From: Allobosea sp. Root381
GTDB taxonomy: Bacteria > Pseudomonadota > Alphaproteobacteria > Rhizobiales > Beijerinckiaceae
Direction: 5' to 3'
NCBI RefSeq assembly: GCF_001429395.1
Contig: NZ_LMJT01000012.1
Coordinates: forward strand, 245,482 to 309,481
DNA length: 64,000 nucleotides
A model generated the notes under the pieces. The model was not told the origin of the DNA. It did no database searches and was given only the letters and a program-made list of their open reading frames with translations. A program made the position numbers and the translations under genes. Shown piece after piece: positions 45,185-54,489 of this stretch. The number at the start of each line of letters is the position of its first letter. The first letter of the stretch is position 1.

Positions 45185-46528
45185 TCAGTTCGGCTTCGGG
45201 GCCTCGGGCGCGGGGGCCGGAGCCGGCGCTGCAGCGTCCTTCTTGACGCCGCGTAGCTGGTTCAGGGCCGCGATCAGCTGGGTGTCCTTGGTCGGGTCGT
45301 TGGGGACATAGGAGCCGGAACCCGACTGCTCGTCCTTGCCGTCGCCGGCCTTGAGATGCCCCTTCAGCGCCGCCTCGCCCTTGTTCTCGGCGATCTTCTC
45401 CTTGATCTCCGGCGGGATCTCCTGGACGATCTCGACATCGGGGCTGATGCCCTTGGCCTGGATCGAATTGCCGGACGGCGTGTAATAGCGCGCCGTCGTC
45501 AGGCGCAGGCCGCCATTGCCGGCAAGCGGGATCACGGTCTGGACCGAGCCCTTGCCGAAGGAGCGCGTGCCCATGATGGTCGCGCGCTTGTGGTCCTGCA
45601 GGGCGCCGGCGACGATCTCGGCGGCCGAGGCCGACGAGCCGTTGATCAGCACCACGACCGGCTTGCCCTTGGTCAGGTCGCCCGACTTCGCATTGAAGAC
45701 CTGGGTCTCCTCGGCGTTGCGGCCGCGGGTCGAGACGATCTTGCCGCGATCGAGGAAGGCGTCGGAGACCAGTACGGACTGGTCGAGGCGGCCGCCGCGG
45801 TTGTTGCGGAGGTCGATGACATAACCCTTGATCTTGTCGGCGCCGATCTCGGTGTTGACCTTGTCGATCGCCTTGCGCAGCCCTTCATAGGTCTGCTCGC
45901 TGAAGGTGCCGATGCGGATATAGCCGACATCGCCCTCGACCCGCTCCTCGACCGCCGGCACGACGATCGTCGTCCGCGTCAGGGTGAATTCGAGCGGCTC
46001 TGTCTTGCCCGGGCGATCGACCGTGAGCTTGACTTGGGTGTTGATGATGCCGCGCATCTTCTCGACCGCCTGGGTCAGGGACAGGCCCTTCACCTCGGTG
46101 CCGTCGATCTGGGTGATGATGTCGTTGGCCAGGATGCCGGCCTTCGCGGCGGGCGTGTCGCGGATCGGCTTGGCGACCTTGAGGATGCCCTCCTCCATCG
46201 TGACCTCGATGCCGAGGCCGCCGAACTGGCCACGCATGTCGGTATCCATGTCCCGGAAGGACTTGGAGTCGAGATAGGAGGAATGCGGGTCGAGCGAGGA
46301 GACCATGCCGTTGATCGCGGCCTCGATCAGCTTCTGCTCATCGGGCTTCTCGACGTAGTCGGTGCGAATCTTCTCGAAGATGTCACCGAACAGGTTGAGG
46401 CTGCGATAGACCTCGGCCGAGGCCGCGACCGCGCTGGTCGAGGTCAACAGGCGGGTCTGCGTGACCATGCCGGTCAGGCCCGCGCCGAGGACGGCTCCGG
46501 CGAAAACGAGAGAAACCTTGCGCATCAT
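45185..46528 (-). CDS. ctpA: C-terminal processing protease CtpA (S41 peptidase)
   Basis: 447 residues. Signal/anchor MMRKVSLVFAGAVLGAGLTG, PDZ domain (FGGLGIEVTMEEGILKVAKP ... GLSLTQAVEKMRGI), then the S41 core with catalytic serine in VVLINGSSASAAEIVAGALQ and lysine in GTRSFGKGSVQTV. It trims periplasmic proteins, often murein hydrolases. Its start ATG overlaps the stop of envC, a murein-hydrolase activator, supporting a joint cell-wall role. Ends in a proline/alanine tail. Confidence 0.95.
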   Translation of the reverse strand: MMRKVSLVFAGAVLGAGLTGMVTQTRLLTSTSAVAASAEVYRSLNLFGDIFEKIRTDYVEKPDEQKLIEAAINGMVSSLDPHSSYLDSKSFRDMDTDMRGQFGGLGIEVTMEEGILKVAKPIRDTPAAKAGILANDIITQIDGTEVKGLSLTQAVEKMRGIINTQVKLTVDRPGKTEPLEFTLTRTTIVVPAVEERVEGDVGYIRIGTFSEQTYEGLRKAIDKVNTEIGADKIKGYVIDLRNNRGGRLDQSVLVSDAFLDRGKIVSTRGRNAEETQVFNAKSGDLTKGKPVVVLINGSSASAAEIVAGALQDHKRATIMGTRSFGKGSVQTVIPLAGNGGLRLTTARYYTPSGNSIQAKGISPDVEIVQEIPPEIKEKIAENKGEAALKGHLKAGDGKDEQSGSGSYVPNDPTKDTQLIAALNQLRGVKKDAAAPAPAPAPEAPKPN

Positions 46529-47862
46529 CCGCGAACCTTTTCGCCAAGCGGTTTCGTCCACCACGGCGCCGGATCGACCGAAACACCGTCTTTTCTGAAC
46601 TCGATATACAGAACCGGTTGCCCGGTTCCCGAACCTACGATCGTCGCCACCGCTTCAGACGTCTCACCCATGATCCCGACGGGCTCTCCCGCGAGAACGA
46701 ACTGGTTCAGCGCCACGTCGATCCGCTGCATGCCGGCCAGTAGCATATAGTATCCCCCGCCGGCATTCAGGATCAAGAGTTGGCCGAAGGAACGGAAGGG
46801 GCCCGCATAAACCACCCAACCGTCCGAAGGCGCCGAAACTAGGGCATTGGGGCGCGTTTCGAGAGAAATTCCGCGTGTGGTCCCGCCCGCGCCATCGGAA
46901 TCGCCGAAGCCACGCAATCGTGAACCCGCCACCGGCAGCGGCAGCAGCCCCCTGGCCTCGGCGAAGGCGATCTTCGGGCTGAGCCGGGCCGGGTCCTTGA
47001 AGGCGAGCGCCGCCATGCGCTGGCGTTGCTCGCGCGTCTCGGCCTCGAGCGCCTGGCGTGCCGCTTCGGCGGCGCGATTGGCGGTGGAAATCTCCTTTTC
47101 CATCCGCTCGACGAAGTCGCGCAGGCTGCGGGCCTGTGCGGCGAGCTCGCCGGCCTGCCCGCGCTGGGTCTCGGCGTCCTTGGCGGCGCTGGCTTCGCGC
47201 TCGCGCCTGGCCTCGACGAGCGAGGCGAGGCGCTGGCGCTCGGATGCGAGCTGCTCCATCTCGGTGGAGAGTGCCTTGCGCTCATCGGCGATGCCGTCGC
47301 GCAGCCGGACGAGTTCTCCGAGATCGGTGCCGAGCACTTCGATCTCCTGGCGCAGGTCGGGGACCACGGCGCCGAGCAGCATCGAGGCGCGGACGGCTTC
47401 CAGGATGTCTTCCGGCCTTACCAATACGGCGGGGGGCGGGCGGCGGCCGATGCGCTGCAGCGCGGCCAGCACTTCGGAGATCAGGCCGCGTCGGCCTTCC
47501 AGCGAGCGCCTGATGGCGGCCTCGCTCGACTGCAGTAACGCGAGGCGCTGTTCGAGCGCACCGATACGCTGCTCGGCGCCCTGCGTCCGGGCCGTGGTCT
47601 CGAGCAGGGCCTTGTTGAGCGCTGCGCGGTCGGCGCGGATGGCGGCGATCTCGGCGTCCAGCTTGGCGCGAGCTTCGACATTGCCGGCGAGGCGCTGCTC
47701 GATCGCCTTTAGCTCGCCCTCGCGCGCCTGCTTCTCGACCAGCTTCTGCATCGCCTCGCGGGCAAGGAGGTCCGGATCAGGCGTCTGGGACTGGGCGGAT
47801 GCGGGCCGAACGAGGCACAGAACCAGGAGGAGCACGGGCACGCCGCAGCGCCGCAGCGTCAT
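46525..47862 (-). CDS. envC: Murein hydrolase activator EnvC family protein
   Basis: 445 residues. Signal peptide MTLRRCGVPVLLLVLCLVRP (cleavage near ASAQS), a long coiled coil (residues ~30-290, e.g. EARAKLDAEIAAIRADRAAL), and a C-terminal LytM/M23 domain (GISLETRPNALVSAPSDGWV, YAGPFRSFGQLLILNAGGGY, LAGEPVGIMGE). The metal-binding histidines of active LytM are largely missing, as in E. coli EnvC, which activates amidases instead of cutting. The start codon lies inside one arm of a palindromic repeat (47851-47918). An in-frame start at 47961 would translate the repeat and is not used. Confidence 0.92.
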   Translation of the reverse strand: MTLRRCGVPVLLLVLCLVRPASAQSQTPDPDLLAREAMQKLVEKQAREGELKAIEQRLAGNVEARAKLDAEIAAIRADRAALNKALLETTARTQGAEQRIGALEQRLALLQSSEAAIRRSLEGRRGLISEVLAALQRIGRRPPPAVLVRPEDILEAVRASMLLGAVVPDLRQEIEVLGTDLGELVRLRDGIADERKALSTEMEQLASERQRLASLVEARREREASAAKDAETQRGQAGELAAQARSLRDFVERMEKEISTANRAAEAARQALEAETREQRQRMAALAFKDPARLSPKIAFAEARGLLPLPVAGSRLRGFGDSDGAGGTTRGISLETRPNALVSAPSDGWVVYAGPFRSFGQLLILNAGGGYYMLLAGMQRIDVALNQFVLAGEPVGIMGETSEAVATIVGSGTGQPVLYIEFRKDGVSVDPAPWWTKPLGEKVRG

Positions 47863-47918
47863 TGCGAGCCCCCGGGCTTGCCGAAGGCAAGATCCGGGGG
47901 CTCGCAATGACGCTGCGG
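47851..47918. repeat. Large perfect palindrome (CGTCATTGCGAG type) at the envC start
   Basis: Arms of 25 bases (47851-47875 and 47894-47918) are exact reverse complements, containing GCGTCATTGCGAGCCCCCGG. The 18-base centre holds a second small hairpin CTTGCC-GAA-GGCAAG. One arm carries the envC ATG and its upstream bases. CGTCATTGCGAG repeats are widespread in proteobacteria. Confidence 0.93.
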
Positions 47919-47957
47919 TGTCAGCTCGCGAACGACGAATCAGATGCCGAAAAGGGC

Positions 47958-48437
47958 TCATGCGCGATGATAGGGGTGTCCGGCGAGGATCGTCATCGTC
48001 CGATAGAGCTGTTCGAGGACGAGTACCCGCACGAGCTGGTGCGGGATCGTCAGGGCGCCGAAGGCGAGCGTCAGCCCGGCCGCGTCACGAATCTCCTCGG
48101 CGAGGCCGTCGGCGCCGCCGATGACGAAGCTGGCCGAGGCGGTACCCGCGTCGCGAGCCGCGGCGATCCGCTGGGCGAAGGCCTCGCTGTTCTGGCTCCG
48201 GCCGCGCTCGTCGAGCGCGATCACCAAGCCTGGCGCGAGCCTGGCGGTGATCGCCGCGGCTTCGTCGCGCTTGCGCTCGTCGGGCCTGCGGCCGCGGCTT
48301 TCCGGAAGTTCGACGATCTCGGGCCCGTTCAGGCCCAAACCGCGGCCCAGCGTCGCGGCGCGCTCGCGATAGCGTTCGCAGAGTTCGCGCTCAGGGCCGT
48401 CCTTGAGGCGGCCGACGGCGATCAGGGACAGACGCAT
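47958..48437 (-). CDS. rlmH: 23S rRNA (pseudouridine1915-N3)-methyltransferase RlmH
   Basis: 159 residues, SPOUT methyltransferase that modifies helix 69 of 23S rRNA in the assembled 70S ribosome. MRLSLIAVGRLKDGPERELC at the start and the knot motifs LVIALDERGRSQNSEAFAQR, SFVIGGADGLAEEIRDAAGL and IPHQLVRVLVLEQLYRTMTI are diagnostic. Downstream of rsfS on the same strand; a long palindrome lies between the two. Confidence 0.97.
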   Translation of the reverse strand: MRLSLIAVGRLKDGPERELCERYRERAATLGRGLGLNGPEIVELPESRGRRPDERKRDEAAAITARLAPGLVIALDERGRSQNSEAFAQRIAAARDAGTASASFVIGGADGLAEEIRDAAGLTLAFGALTIPHQLVRVLVLEQLYRTMTILAGHPYHRA

Positions 48438-48461
48438 GCCTGCGCGTGGCCGTCAGATCAC

Positions 48462-48493
48462 TTTGTAATCGGACGATATCGTCCGATTACAAA
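48462..48493. repeat. Perfect 32-base palindrome upstream of rlmH
   Basis: TTTGTAATCGGACGAT is followed directly by its reverse complement ATCGTCCGATTACAAA. It lies 25 bases upstream of the rlmH start and could be a terminator for rsfS, an operator, or a hairpin in the leader; the sequence does not decide. Confidence 0.8.
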
Positions 48494-48516
48494 AAAAGTG
48501 ATTTCTTTCAAAAGCT

Positions 48517-48569
48517 TAGAGCATTGCTTTTGCGAAAAGCCGGTTTCCACTTTTCCGCGCAACGCTCTA
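48517..48569. repeat. Imperfect palindromic repeat (AGAGC...GCTCT family) over the rsfS stop
   Basis: TAGAGCATTGCTTTTGCGAAAA is mirrored imperfectly by TTTTCCGCGCAACGCTCTA around CCGGTTTCCAC. Related elements with GAAAA(C/G)CGGTTTCCACTTTTCCG are abundant in Hyphomicrobiales. The rsfS stop codon (48567-48569) is the last three bases of the element. Confidence 0.75.
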
Positions 48570-48923
48570 CCCGACCAGGCGCTCGTTCGGCCGGTCGGCC
48601 CCCCACATCTTCTCGAGATTGTAGAACTGGCGCACTTCCGGGCGGAAGACGTGGACAATGATGTCGCCGGTGTCGATCAGCACCCAGTCGCAGGCGGGCA
48701 TGCCCTCGACCTTCGGAGCGGGCAGGCCTGAGTTCTTGATCGCCTCGACCAGCGAATCGGCGATGGAGGCGACGTGACGATTCACCCTGCCGGACGCGAT
48801 GATCATCGCGTCAGCCAGCGAGGTCTTGCCGACAAGGTCGATGACGGTGATGTCTTCGGCCTTCATGTCTTCGAGAACATGCAGTGCGAGGGCCACGCTG
48901 GCGGCAGAGGGGTTCTCCGACAC
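48567..48923 (-). CDS. rsfS: Ribosome silencing factor RsfS
   Basis: 118 residues. Binds L14 and blocks subunit joining when nutrients are short. Signatures: ALHVLEDMKAEDITVIDLVG, TSLADAMIIASGRVNRHVAS, GDIIVHVFRPEVRQFYNLEK followed by MW. GTG start. Sits between nadD (upstream) and rlmH (downstream) as is usual. Confidence 0.97.
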   Translation of the reverse strand: MSENPSAASVALALHVLEDMKAEDITVIDLVGKTSLADAMIIASGRVNRHVASIADSLVEAIKNSGLPAPKVEGMPACDWVLIDTGDIIVHVFRPEVRQFYNLEKMWGADRPNERLVG

Positions 48924-49046
48924 AGCGGCATGGGGAAGCGGCGCAGGCTCGGCTTCACCAAGGGTTGAACGGTTCAGTTCCGTATCCTCACATGACGACG
49001 CGCTCTCGGCGCGACATGTCCAAAATAGGGCCTTCGGGCCAAAAAT

Positions 49047-49673
49047 TCAATCGCGTTCGGCCCGTTGGCGCAACATCGTCGAGGATAGCTCCGATCTGCG
49101 GCCGTGCAGGAAGATCCAGGCCGGCGGTCGCGTCGCGGCAAGCGCGGCGCCCTGGCTTTCGGAAATCCGCCAGCGCGACAGCCAGTTGGCGGCGGGCGAG
49201 GCGACCGCGCTATGGGTCGAGCCCGGGCGGTCGATCACCGCGATCGGCATCATCCGGGCGATGGCGCGCCACTCGTTCCAGCGATGGAAGCTGGCGAGAT
49301 TGTCCGACCCCATGATCCAGACGAAGTTCACGCCGGGGCAGCGGCGCTTCAGGGCGCGCAGCGTGTCGGCGGTGTAGCGGGTGCGCAGGCGGGCCTCGAT
49401 GCCGGTGACATGGATGCGCGAATGGTCGGCGAGCTGGCGGGCGAATCGGATGCGTTCCGCCAGGGAGGGCAGGGTGGAGTTGTCTTTCAGCGGATTGCCA
49501 GGCGTGACCAGCCACCAGACCCGGTCGAGCTGGAGCCGGCGCAGCGCGGTCAGGCTCGCCATGCGATGCCCGTCATGGGCGGGATTGAACGAGCCGCCGA
49601 ACAGCCCGATGCGCAGGCCCGGCGCATGCGAGGGCAGCCGCAGATGTTCCGTCGCCGCGGGATCGACAATCAC
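49047..49673 (-). CDS. nadD: Nicotinate-nucleotide adenylyltransferase NadD
   Basis: 208 residues. Joins ATP and nicotinate mononucleotide in NAD synthesis. [20 protein letters not shown] contains the nucleotidyltransferase GxFxPxHxGH motif, and the C-terminal [17 protein letters not shown] ... LSSTMLRQR holds the ISSTxIR-like motif. The GTG start overlaps the proA stop (GTGA), so it is translationally coupled. Confidence 0.96.
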   Translation of the reverse strand: MIVDPAATEHLRLPSHAPGLRIGLFGGSFNPAHDGHRMASLTALRRLQLDRVWWLVTPGNPLKDNSTLPSLAERIRFARQLADHSRIHVTGIEARLRTRYTADTLRALKRRCPGVNFVWIMGSDNLASFHRWNEWRAIARMMPIAVIDRPGSTHSAVASPAANWLSRWRISESQGAALAATRPPAWIFLHGRRSELSSTMLRQRAERD

Positions 49674-50995
49674 GGCCGGATCTGGCCGCTGCCATGGACG
49701 CGGTATTTGAAGGAGCAGAGCTGCTCGACGCCGACGGGGCCCCGCGCATGCATCCGGCCCGTGGCGATGCCGATTTCCGCGCCGAAGCCGAATTCGCCGC
49801 CATCGGCGAACTGGGTCGAGGCGTTGTGCAGCACGATCGCCGAATCGACCTCGGCCAGGAAGCGCGCTGCGGCGGCCTCGTCGGCGGTGACGATCGCGTC
49901 CGTATGGTGCGAGCCGTAGCGCTCGACATGGTCGATCGCAGCGTCGAGCCCGGTGACGACCTTCACCGCGATGATGCGGTCGAGATATTCGGTCGCCCAG
50001 TCCTCCTCGGTCGCCGGAGTGACGCGGGCGTCGGCCTTTTGCGCCATGTCATCGCCGCGCACGGCGCAGCCCGCGTCGAGCAGGGCCGCGACGAGCGGGC
50101 GAAGATGCGTCTCCGCGCAGGCCCGGTCGACGAGCAAGGTCTCCGCAGAGCCGCACACGCCGGTGCGCCGGAGCTTGGCGTTGAGCAGGATTTCACGCGC
50201 CATGGCGAGGTCGGCCGCGGCATCGACATAGACATGGCAGTTGCCGTCGAGATGGGCGAAGACCGGCACGCGGGCATCGCTCTGGACGCGGGCGACCAGG
50301 CTCTTGCCGCCGCGCGGGACAACGACGTCGACAGTGCCGTCGAGGCCCTTGAGGATTTCGCCGACGGCGGCGCGATCTCGCGTCGGGACGAGCTGGATGG
50401 CATCGCCCGGCAGGCCGGCGCTCTCCAGGCCCTGCCGCAGGGCGGCGGCGATCTCGGTGGCGGTGCGGAAACTGTCGGAGCCGGCGCGAAGGATCGCGGC
50501 GTTGCCGCTCTTCAGGCAGAGCGCGCCCGCATCGGCCGTAACGTTCGGGCGGCTTTCGAAGATCACGGCGATGACGCCGAGCGGCGTCGCGACGCGCTCG
50601 AAGCGCAGCCCGTTGGGCTGCGTCCAGCTGGCCAGGACCCGCCCGAGCGGGTCGGGCAGCTCGGCTACGCTGGCGACTGCGGCGGCGACGTCCTCCAGCC
50701 GGGCCGCGTCGAGCAGGAGCCGGTCGATGAAAGCTGAGTTCTGGCCGCCTTCCCGCGCATCGGCCAGATCGAGCGCATTGGCGGCGAGGATCGGGGTGGC
50801 GCGCTCGCGCAAGGCAGCGGCCATGGCGTGCAAGGCCGCGTTTCGCTGCGGCTCCGGGGCGAGCGCTACGAGGCGGGCGGCGGCGCGGGCGCGCCGGCCG
50901 AGATCCTGCATCCGCGCGGCGACGTCGCGAACCGCGCCGTCCTCGCGGTCGGTGCCGCCCGTCGCGGCGCCGAGCAGCGCGCTTTCGCTCGTCAT
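49670..50995 (-). CDS. proA: Glutamate-5-semialdehyde dehydrogenase (gamma-glutamyl phosphate reductase)
   Basis: 441 residues. Second step of proline synthesis, using NADPH. Landmarks: [57 protein letters not shown] with the catalytic cysteine, and [23 protein letters not shown] 50995 is preceded by AGGGTGG; an in-frame ATG at 51016 is possible. Lies 33 bases downstream of proB. Confidence 0.97.
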   Translation of the reverse strand: MTSESALLGAATGGTDREDGAVRDVAARMQDLGRRARAAARLVALAPEPQRNAALHAMAAALRERATPILAANALDLADAREGGQNSAFIDRLLLDAARLEDVAAAVASVAELPDPLGRVLASWTQPNGLRFERVATPLGVIAVIFESRPNVTADAGALCLKSGNAAILRAGSDSFRTATEIAAALRQGLESAGLPGDAIQLVPTRDRAAVGEILKGLDGTVDVVVPRGGKSLVARVQSDARVPVFAHLDGNCHVYVDAAADLAMAREILLNAKLRRTGVCGSAETLLVDRACAETHLRPLVAALLDAGCAVRGDDMAQKADARVTPATEEDWATEYLDRIIAVKVVTGLDAAIDHVERYGSHHTDAIVTADEAAAARFLAEVDSAIVLHNASTQFADGGEFGFGAEIGIATGRMHARGPVGVEQLCSFKYRVHGSGQIRP

Positions 50996-51028
50996 GTCCA
51001 CCCTGCCGAATGCCATTGCGGTAGAACC

Positions 51029-52153
51029 TTAGCCGACCCCGAGCGCCATGTCGTCCCGGTGGATCATCTCGGCCCGGCCGGGATAGCCGAGGACGGCCTC
51101 GATGTCGCGCGAGGCCCGGCCGAGGACGAGCCCGGCTTCGGCCGCGTCATAGGCGACGAGCCCGCGCCCGAGCACGCGGCCTTCGGGGTCGCGGATCAGA
51201 ACGGAGTCGCCGCGGGCGAAATCGCCTTCGATCCGGCTGACGCCGACCGGCAGCAGGCTTGCGCCGCCGCGCAGCGCACGGACCGCGCCTGCGTCGACGT
51301 GGAGCGCCCCGCGCGGCTCGAGCGAGCCGGCGATCCAGGTCTTGCGCGCGGTCGCGGGGGTCGAGGCGGTGAGGAACCAGGTGCAGCGTGCGCCTGCCGC
51401 GATGGCACCGAGCGGGTTCTTCTGCCGCCCGTCGGCGATCAGCATATGGGTGCCGCCGCTGGCGGCGATCTTGCCGGCTTCGATCTTGGTGCGCATGCCG
51501 CCGCGCGAGAGCTCGGAAGCCGCGCCGCCCGCCATGGCGTCGATCTCCGGCGTGATGCGCTCGACCAGCGGGATATGCCGGGCGGCCGGGTCGCGTGCCG
51601 GCGGGGCGGTGTAGAGGCCGTCGATGTCGGAGAACAGCACCAGCAGATCGGCGCCGGCCATGGTGGCGACGCGGGCGGCGAGCCTGTCGTTGTCGCCATA
51701 GCGGATCTCGGTGGTGGCGACGGTGTCGTTCTCGTTGATGACCGGAATGGCGCGCAGGTCGAGCAGGCGGCCGAGCGTGGCGCGCGCATTGAGATAGCGC
51801 CGGCGTTCCTCGGTGTCGGCCAAGGTCAGCAGGATCTGCCCGGCGGTGAGGCCGTGATGGCCGAGCGCTTCCGCCCAGGTCCGCGCCAGCGCGATCTGGC
51901 CGACGGCTGCCGCCGCCTGGCTCTCCTCGAGGCGGAGCGAACCCGAGGGCAGGCCGAGCACGGTGCGCCCGAGCGCGATGGCCCCGGACGAGACGACGAG
52001 AACATCGGCGCCGCGCTGATGCAGCTCGGCGAGATCCTCCGCCAGGGCTGCGAGCCAGGCCTGGCGAAGCCGGCCGTGGGCGCGGTCGACCAGCAGGCTC
52101 GAGCCGACCTTGACGACGATGCGGCGGAACTGGTTCAAGGACGGCGTCTGCAC
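51029..52153 (-). CDS. proB: Glutamate 5-kinase
   Basis: About 374 residues. First, feedback-controlled step of proline synthesis. The amino-acid kinase domain begins [35 protein letters not shown] and [17 protein letters not shown] are family signatures. The C-terminal ~80 residues ([20 protein letters not shown] ...) are the PUA domain. The GTG at 52153 is the family-like start but has no clear ribosome site; a TTG at 52216 is also in frame. First gene of the proB-proA-nadD-rsfS-rlmH run; obgE, which normally precedes it, is absent here. Confidence 0.95.
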   Translation of the reverse strand: MQTPSLNQFRRIVVKVGSSLLVDRAHGRLRQAWLAALAEDLAELHQRGADVLVVSSGAIALGRTVLGLPSGSLRLEESQAAAAVGQIALARTWAEALGHHGLTAGQILLTLADTEERRRYLNARATLGRLLDLRAIPVINENDTVATTEIRYGDNDRLAARVATMAGADLLVLFSDIDGLYTAPPARDPAARHIPLVERITPEIDAMAGGAASELSRGGMRTKIEAGKIAASGGTHMLIADGRQKNPLGAIAAGARCTWFLTASTPATARKTWIAGSLEPRGALHVDAGAVRALRGGASLLPVGVSRIEGDFARGDSVLIRDPEGRVLGRGLVAYDAAEAGLVLGRASRDIEAVLGYPGRAEMIHRDDMALGVG

Positions 52154-52442
52154 GGGTGGGGACCGGACGGGTTGGCGGTGGCGCGACCCCCTGCCTCTTG
52201 GCGAAAAGCGCGCCAATGTAAAGCGTCGGAGCGGTCAGGCCGCCGCGCGGCCAGCGCATCCGCGCGCCGGCCGGTTTGACAATACGGCCTCAAGCCCCCA
52301 TATAGCTCCTGTCGATATTTAGGCCGAACGACTTGGCCCCGCGCATGTGAATGCGCTTGCTGACGAACTTCCCGCTCAAATTCGCAAATCGACTCGCGGA
52401 ATCCTCCGCTAGTCTCACAACAATACCGTGAAAGGGTTCGTC

Positions 52443-52652
52443 ATGAGCGTCGGTACAGTCAAGTGGTTCAACTCGACCAAGGGTTTCGGTTTCATTCAGC
52501 CGGATGATGGTGGTCAGGACGTGTTCGTCCACATCAGCGCCGTGGAGCGTGCTGGCATGCGCGATCTCAGGGAAGGTCAGAAGATCTCCTACGAGCTCAC
52601 GCAGGACAAGCGCTCCGGCAAGATGTCGGCCGACCAGCTCCGCGCCGAGTGA
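52443..52652 (+). CDS. Cold-shock protein (CspA family)
   Basis: 69 residues, single cold-shock domain binding single-stranded nucleic acid: RNP1 KGFGFIQPD and RNP2 VFVHISAVE are intact. AAAGGG precedes ATG 52443. The upstream ~290 bases up to proB are large enough for the long structured 5' leader common in csp genes. Followed by a strong terminator and then rpsU. Confidence 0.96.
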   Translation: MSVGTVKWFNSTKGFGFIQPDDGGQDVFVHISAVERAGMRDLREGQKISYELTQDKRSGKMSADQLRAE

Positions 52653-52749
52653 GACGAAGACCGCGTCGGCGGGCAGGGAGATCAGGCAGGGCGACCACGG
52701 ATGTACTGGCGCCTGCCATTTCACAGCCCCGATGATGTGGTTTGACGAA

Positions 52750-52778
52750 GGGTCGGGACCCACGCCCGGCCCTTTTTT
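52750..52778 (+). terminator. Terminator of the cold-shock gene
   Basis: GGGTCGGG pairs with CCCGGCCC (one G-U pair) around a 7-base loop, directly followed by TTTTTT. Confidence 0.85.
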
Positions 52779-52804
52779 CCATCCGCCAACCGGAGGAGAC
52801 AGAG

Positions 52805-53068
52805 ATGCAGGTTCTCGTTCGCGACAACAATGTCGAACAGGCCATCCGCGCCCTCAAGCGCAAGTTGCAGCGCGAAGGCGTGTTCCGCGAGATGAAGCGT
52901 CGCTCGGCCTATGAGAAGCCGTCCGAGAAGCGCGTTCGCGAGAAGGCCGATGCCATCCGCCGCGCCCGCAAGGCTGCTCGCAAGCAGATGCAGCGCGAGG
53001 GGCTGATCGCAGCGCCGAAGCCGAAGCCGCGGCCGGTCCGCGCTGGAAGCGCAGCGCCTGCGCGCTGA
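52805..53068 (+). CDS. rpsU: 30S ribosomal protein S21
   Basis: 87 residues: [40 protein letters not shown], then a basic arginine/alanine-rich tail. S21 helps mRNA binding during initiation. ATG 52805 follows GGAGGAGACAGAG. The tail is longer than in E. coli (71 residues), as usual in alphaproteobacteria. The position after a cold-shock gene is a recurring arrangement. Confidence 0.97.
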   Translation: MQVLVRDNNVEQAIRALKRKLQREGVFREMKRRSAYEKPSEKRVREKADAIRRARKAARKQMQREGLIAAPKPKPRPVRAGSAAPAR

Positions 53069-53152
53069 ATTCGATACCCATCGGGCGCGTTTTGGATTAT
53101 TGCGCCCCCGCGGGCCATATGGCGCCCGTAACAACCCGAGAGAAGGCAACCC

Positions 53153-53533
53153 TTGAAGAACCCGAACGACCGCAGCTTCACTGATCGTCAGGCCAATTCG
53201 GCAGCCGCCAAGAAGGCGCTCCTCGAGCGTTTCAAGAAGCGGCCCGGTCCGGATGACCCGATCATGCAGCAGCGACGCGCGGAACGCGAAGCCATCGCCG
53301 TCGCCCGCGCCGAGCGCGAGGCCGAGAAGGCTGCAGCCCGCGTCGAAGCCGAGCGCCTCGCCGAGATCGAGCGCGCCCGCCTCGCCGAGGAAGAGCGCAT
53401 CGCCGAGCTGGCGCGCGAGGCAGCCCGCAAGGCGGAGCAGGCCAAGCGTGACGCCGAGCGTCCGCGCAAGGTGCTTCTCGAGGCCGTGCAGTACATGCAG
53501 ATGCGGTCGGCGGGCAAAGGCGGCCGCCGCTGA
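53153..53533 (+). CDS. DUF6481-like charged helical protein
   Basis: 126 residues from a TTG start preceded by GAGAGAAGG. After FTDRQANSAAAKKALLERFK the protein is one long alanine/arginine/glutamate-rich helix (AREREAEKAAARVEAERLAE and similar), ending in QMRSAGKGGRR. This matches the DUF6481 type found next to csp/rpsU genes in alphaproteobacteria. High charge and the ribosome/cold-shock neighbourhood suggest an RNA- or ribosome-associated role, which is inference. Confidence 0.8.
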   Translation: MKNPNDRSFTDRQANSAAAKKALLERFKKRPGPDDPIMQQRRAEREAIAVARAEREAEKAAARVEAERLAEIERARLAEEERIAELAREAARKAEQAKRDAERPRKVLLEAVQYMQMRSAGKGGRR

Positions 53534-53775
53534 AGGCCTTAAGGCCGGGCGCAACCGCTCCCGGCATCAGGCCGACACATTCTCGCATGCACGCCCATGG
53601 TCCCGGGAATTTGGCGGCGGGAACCCGGCACTCGACGAGTCCGGTCAAGACGGATGCCTTCAAAGGCGGATGTTCCGGCTGGTATGACGTGCCTATCCCT
53701 CTGGGGCAGGGTCGCTTCGGGCCATTCGACCCGAAGCGCGAACCCGCTCCCCGCCCTAACCCGGAGCGAGCCGCC

Positions 53776-54093
53776 ATGGCGACGCGAGGCCTCTCCCCTG
53801 ACGAGATCAAGCTCAGGGCCCAGCGCACCTTCGACAAGGCCGATGCACGCAGGCAGGAAGCCACGCGCGCGATGGAGGCCGAACAGCTGGAGCGCGATGC
53901 CGTGCTCCAGAAGACGGCGCGCCTGAAAGCGCTGCGGCTCGCCAAGGAGGCTGCCGACGCCGAGACAGCGGTCATCGTTGCGGAAGAACAGGCTCGCGCC
54001 AAGGCCGAGATCGCGGAAGCGAAAGCCGCCGCGCGAACCGCGAAGATCGCCGCCGCGGTCAAGAAAACTGCCAAGGTCAAGTCAGCGTCCTGA
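53776..54093 (+). CDS. Second charged helical protein, related in composition to the DUF6481-like neighbour
   Basis: 105 residues from ATG 53776, preceded by CCGGAGCGAG. MATRGLSPDEIKLRAQRTFD is followed by a continuous helix rich in A, E, K and R (AVIVAEEQARAKAEIAEAKA) and a lysine-rich end (KIAAAVKKTAKVKSAS). The in-frame start at 53587 would add an unconvincing leader. No known domain. Probably a paralogue or functional partner of the preceding protein. Confidence 0.7.
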   Translation: MATRGLSPDEIKLRAQRTFDKADARRQEATRAMEAEQLERDAVLQKTARLKALRLAKEAADAETAVIVAEEQARAKAEIAEAKAAARTAKIAAAVKKTAKVKSAS

Positions 54094-54489
54094 CGATTTG
54101 AGTGGCCCTGATCCCGATTATGCGGCGCTTTTCTGCGCCGAGAGTTGGGATGAGCTTTGGCATGTCGACTTTTCCTCCCACTACGACATCATCCCTGCTC
54201 TGCGTTGCTCCGCGGCCTGCCCGAGATGACGCGGTGTTTCCAATAAGAACCGCCTTCCGCTTTTCGTGCCGATGCGCCGGCCGCGACAGGTAGAGCATCG
54301 CTTCCCAAAAAGCCGCCAAATGCCTCCGCGAAGGTTCATTTCGCGCGGATCGGCGTCACTTCCGGTTGACCACGCCTGTCGATGACGTAAGGAAAGGCGT
54401 CGCGGCCAGATTATTCTCGCCGCCGGTTGAACCTTTTCCACGCTCGCCGCGACCATCCCTTGCGAGCCGGATGTCAGGCCTCGAGGGCA
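54094..54489. other. Upstream region of the sigma-factor operon
   Basis: About 400 bases without a convincing gene. It should contain the promoter of the ECF sigma-factor gene, probably autoregulated; no box could be fixed by eye. Confidence 0.45.
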
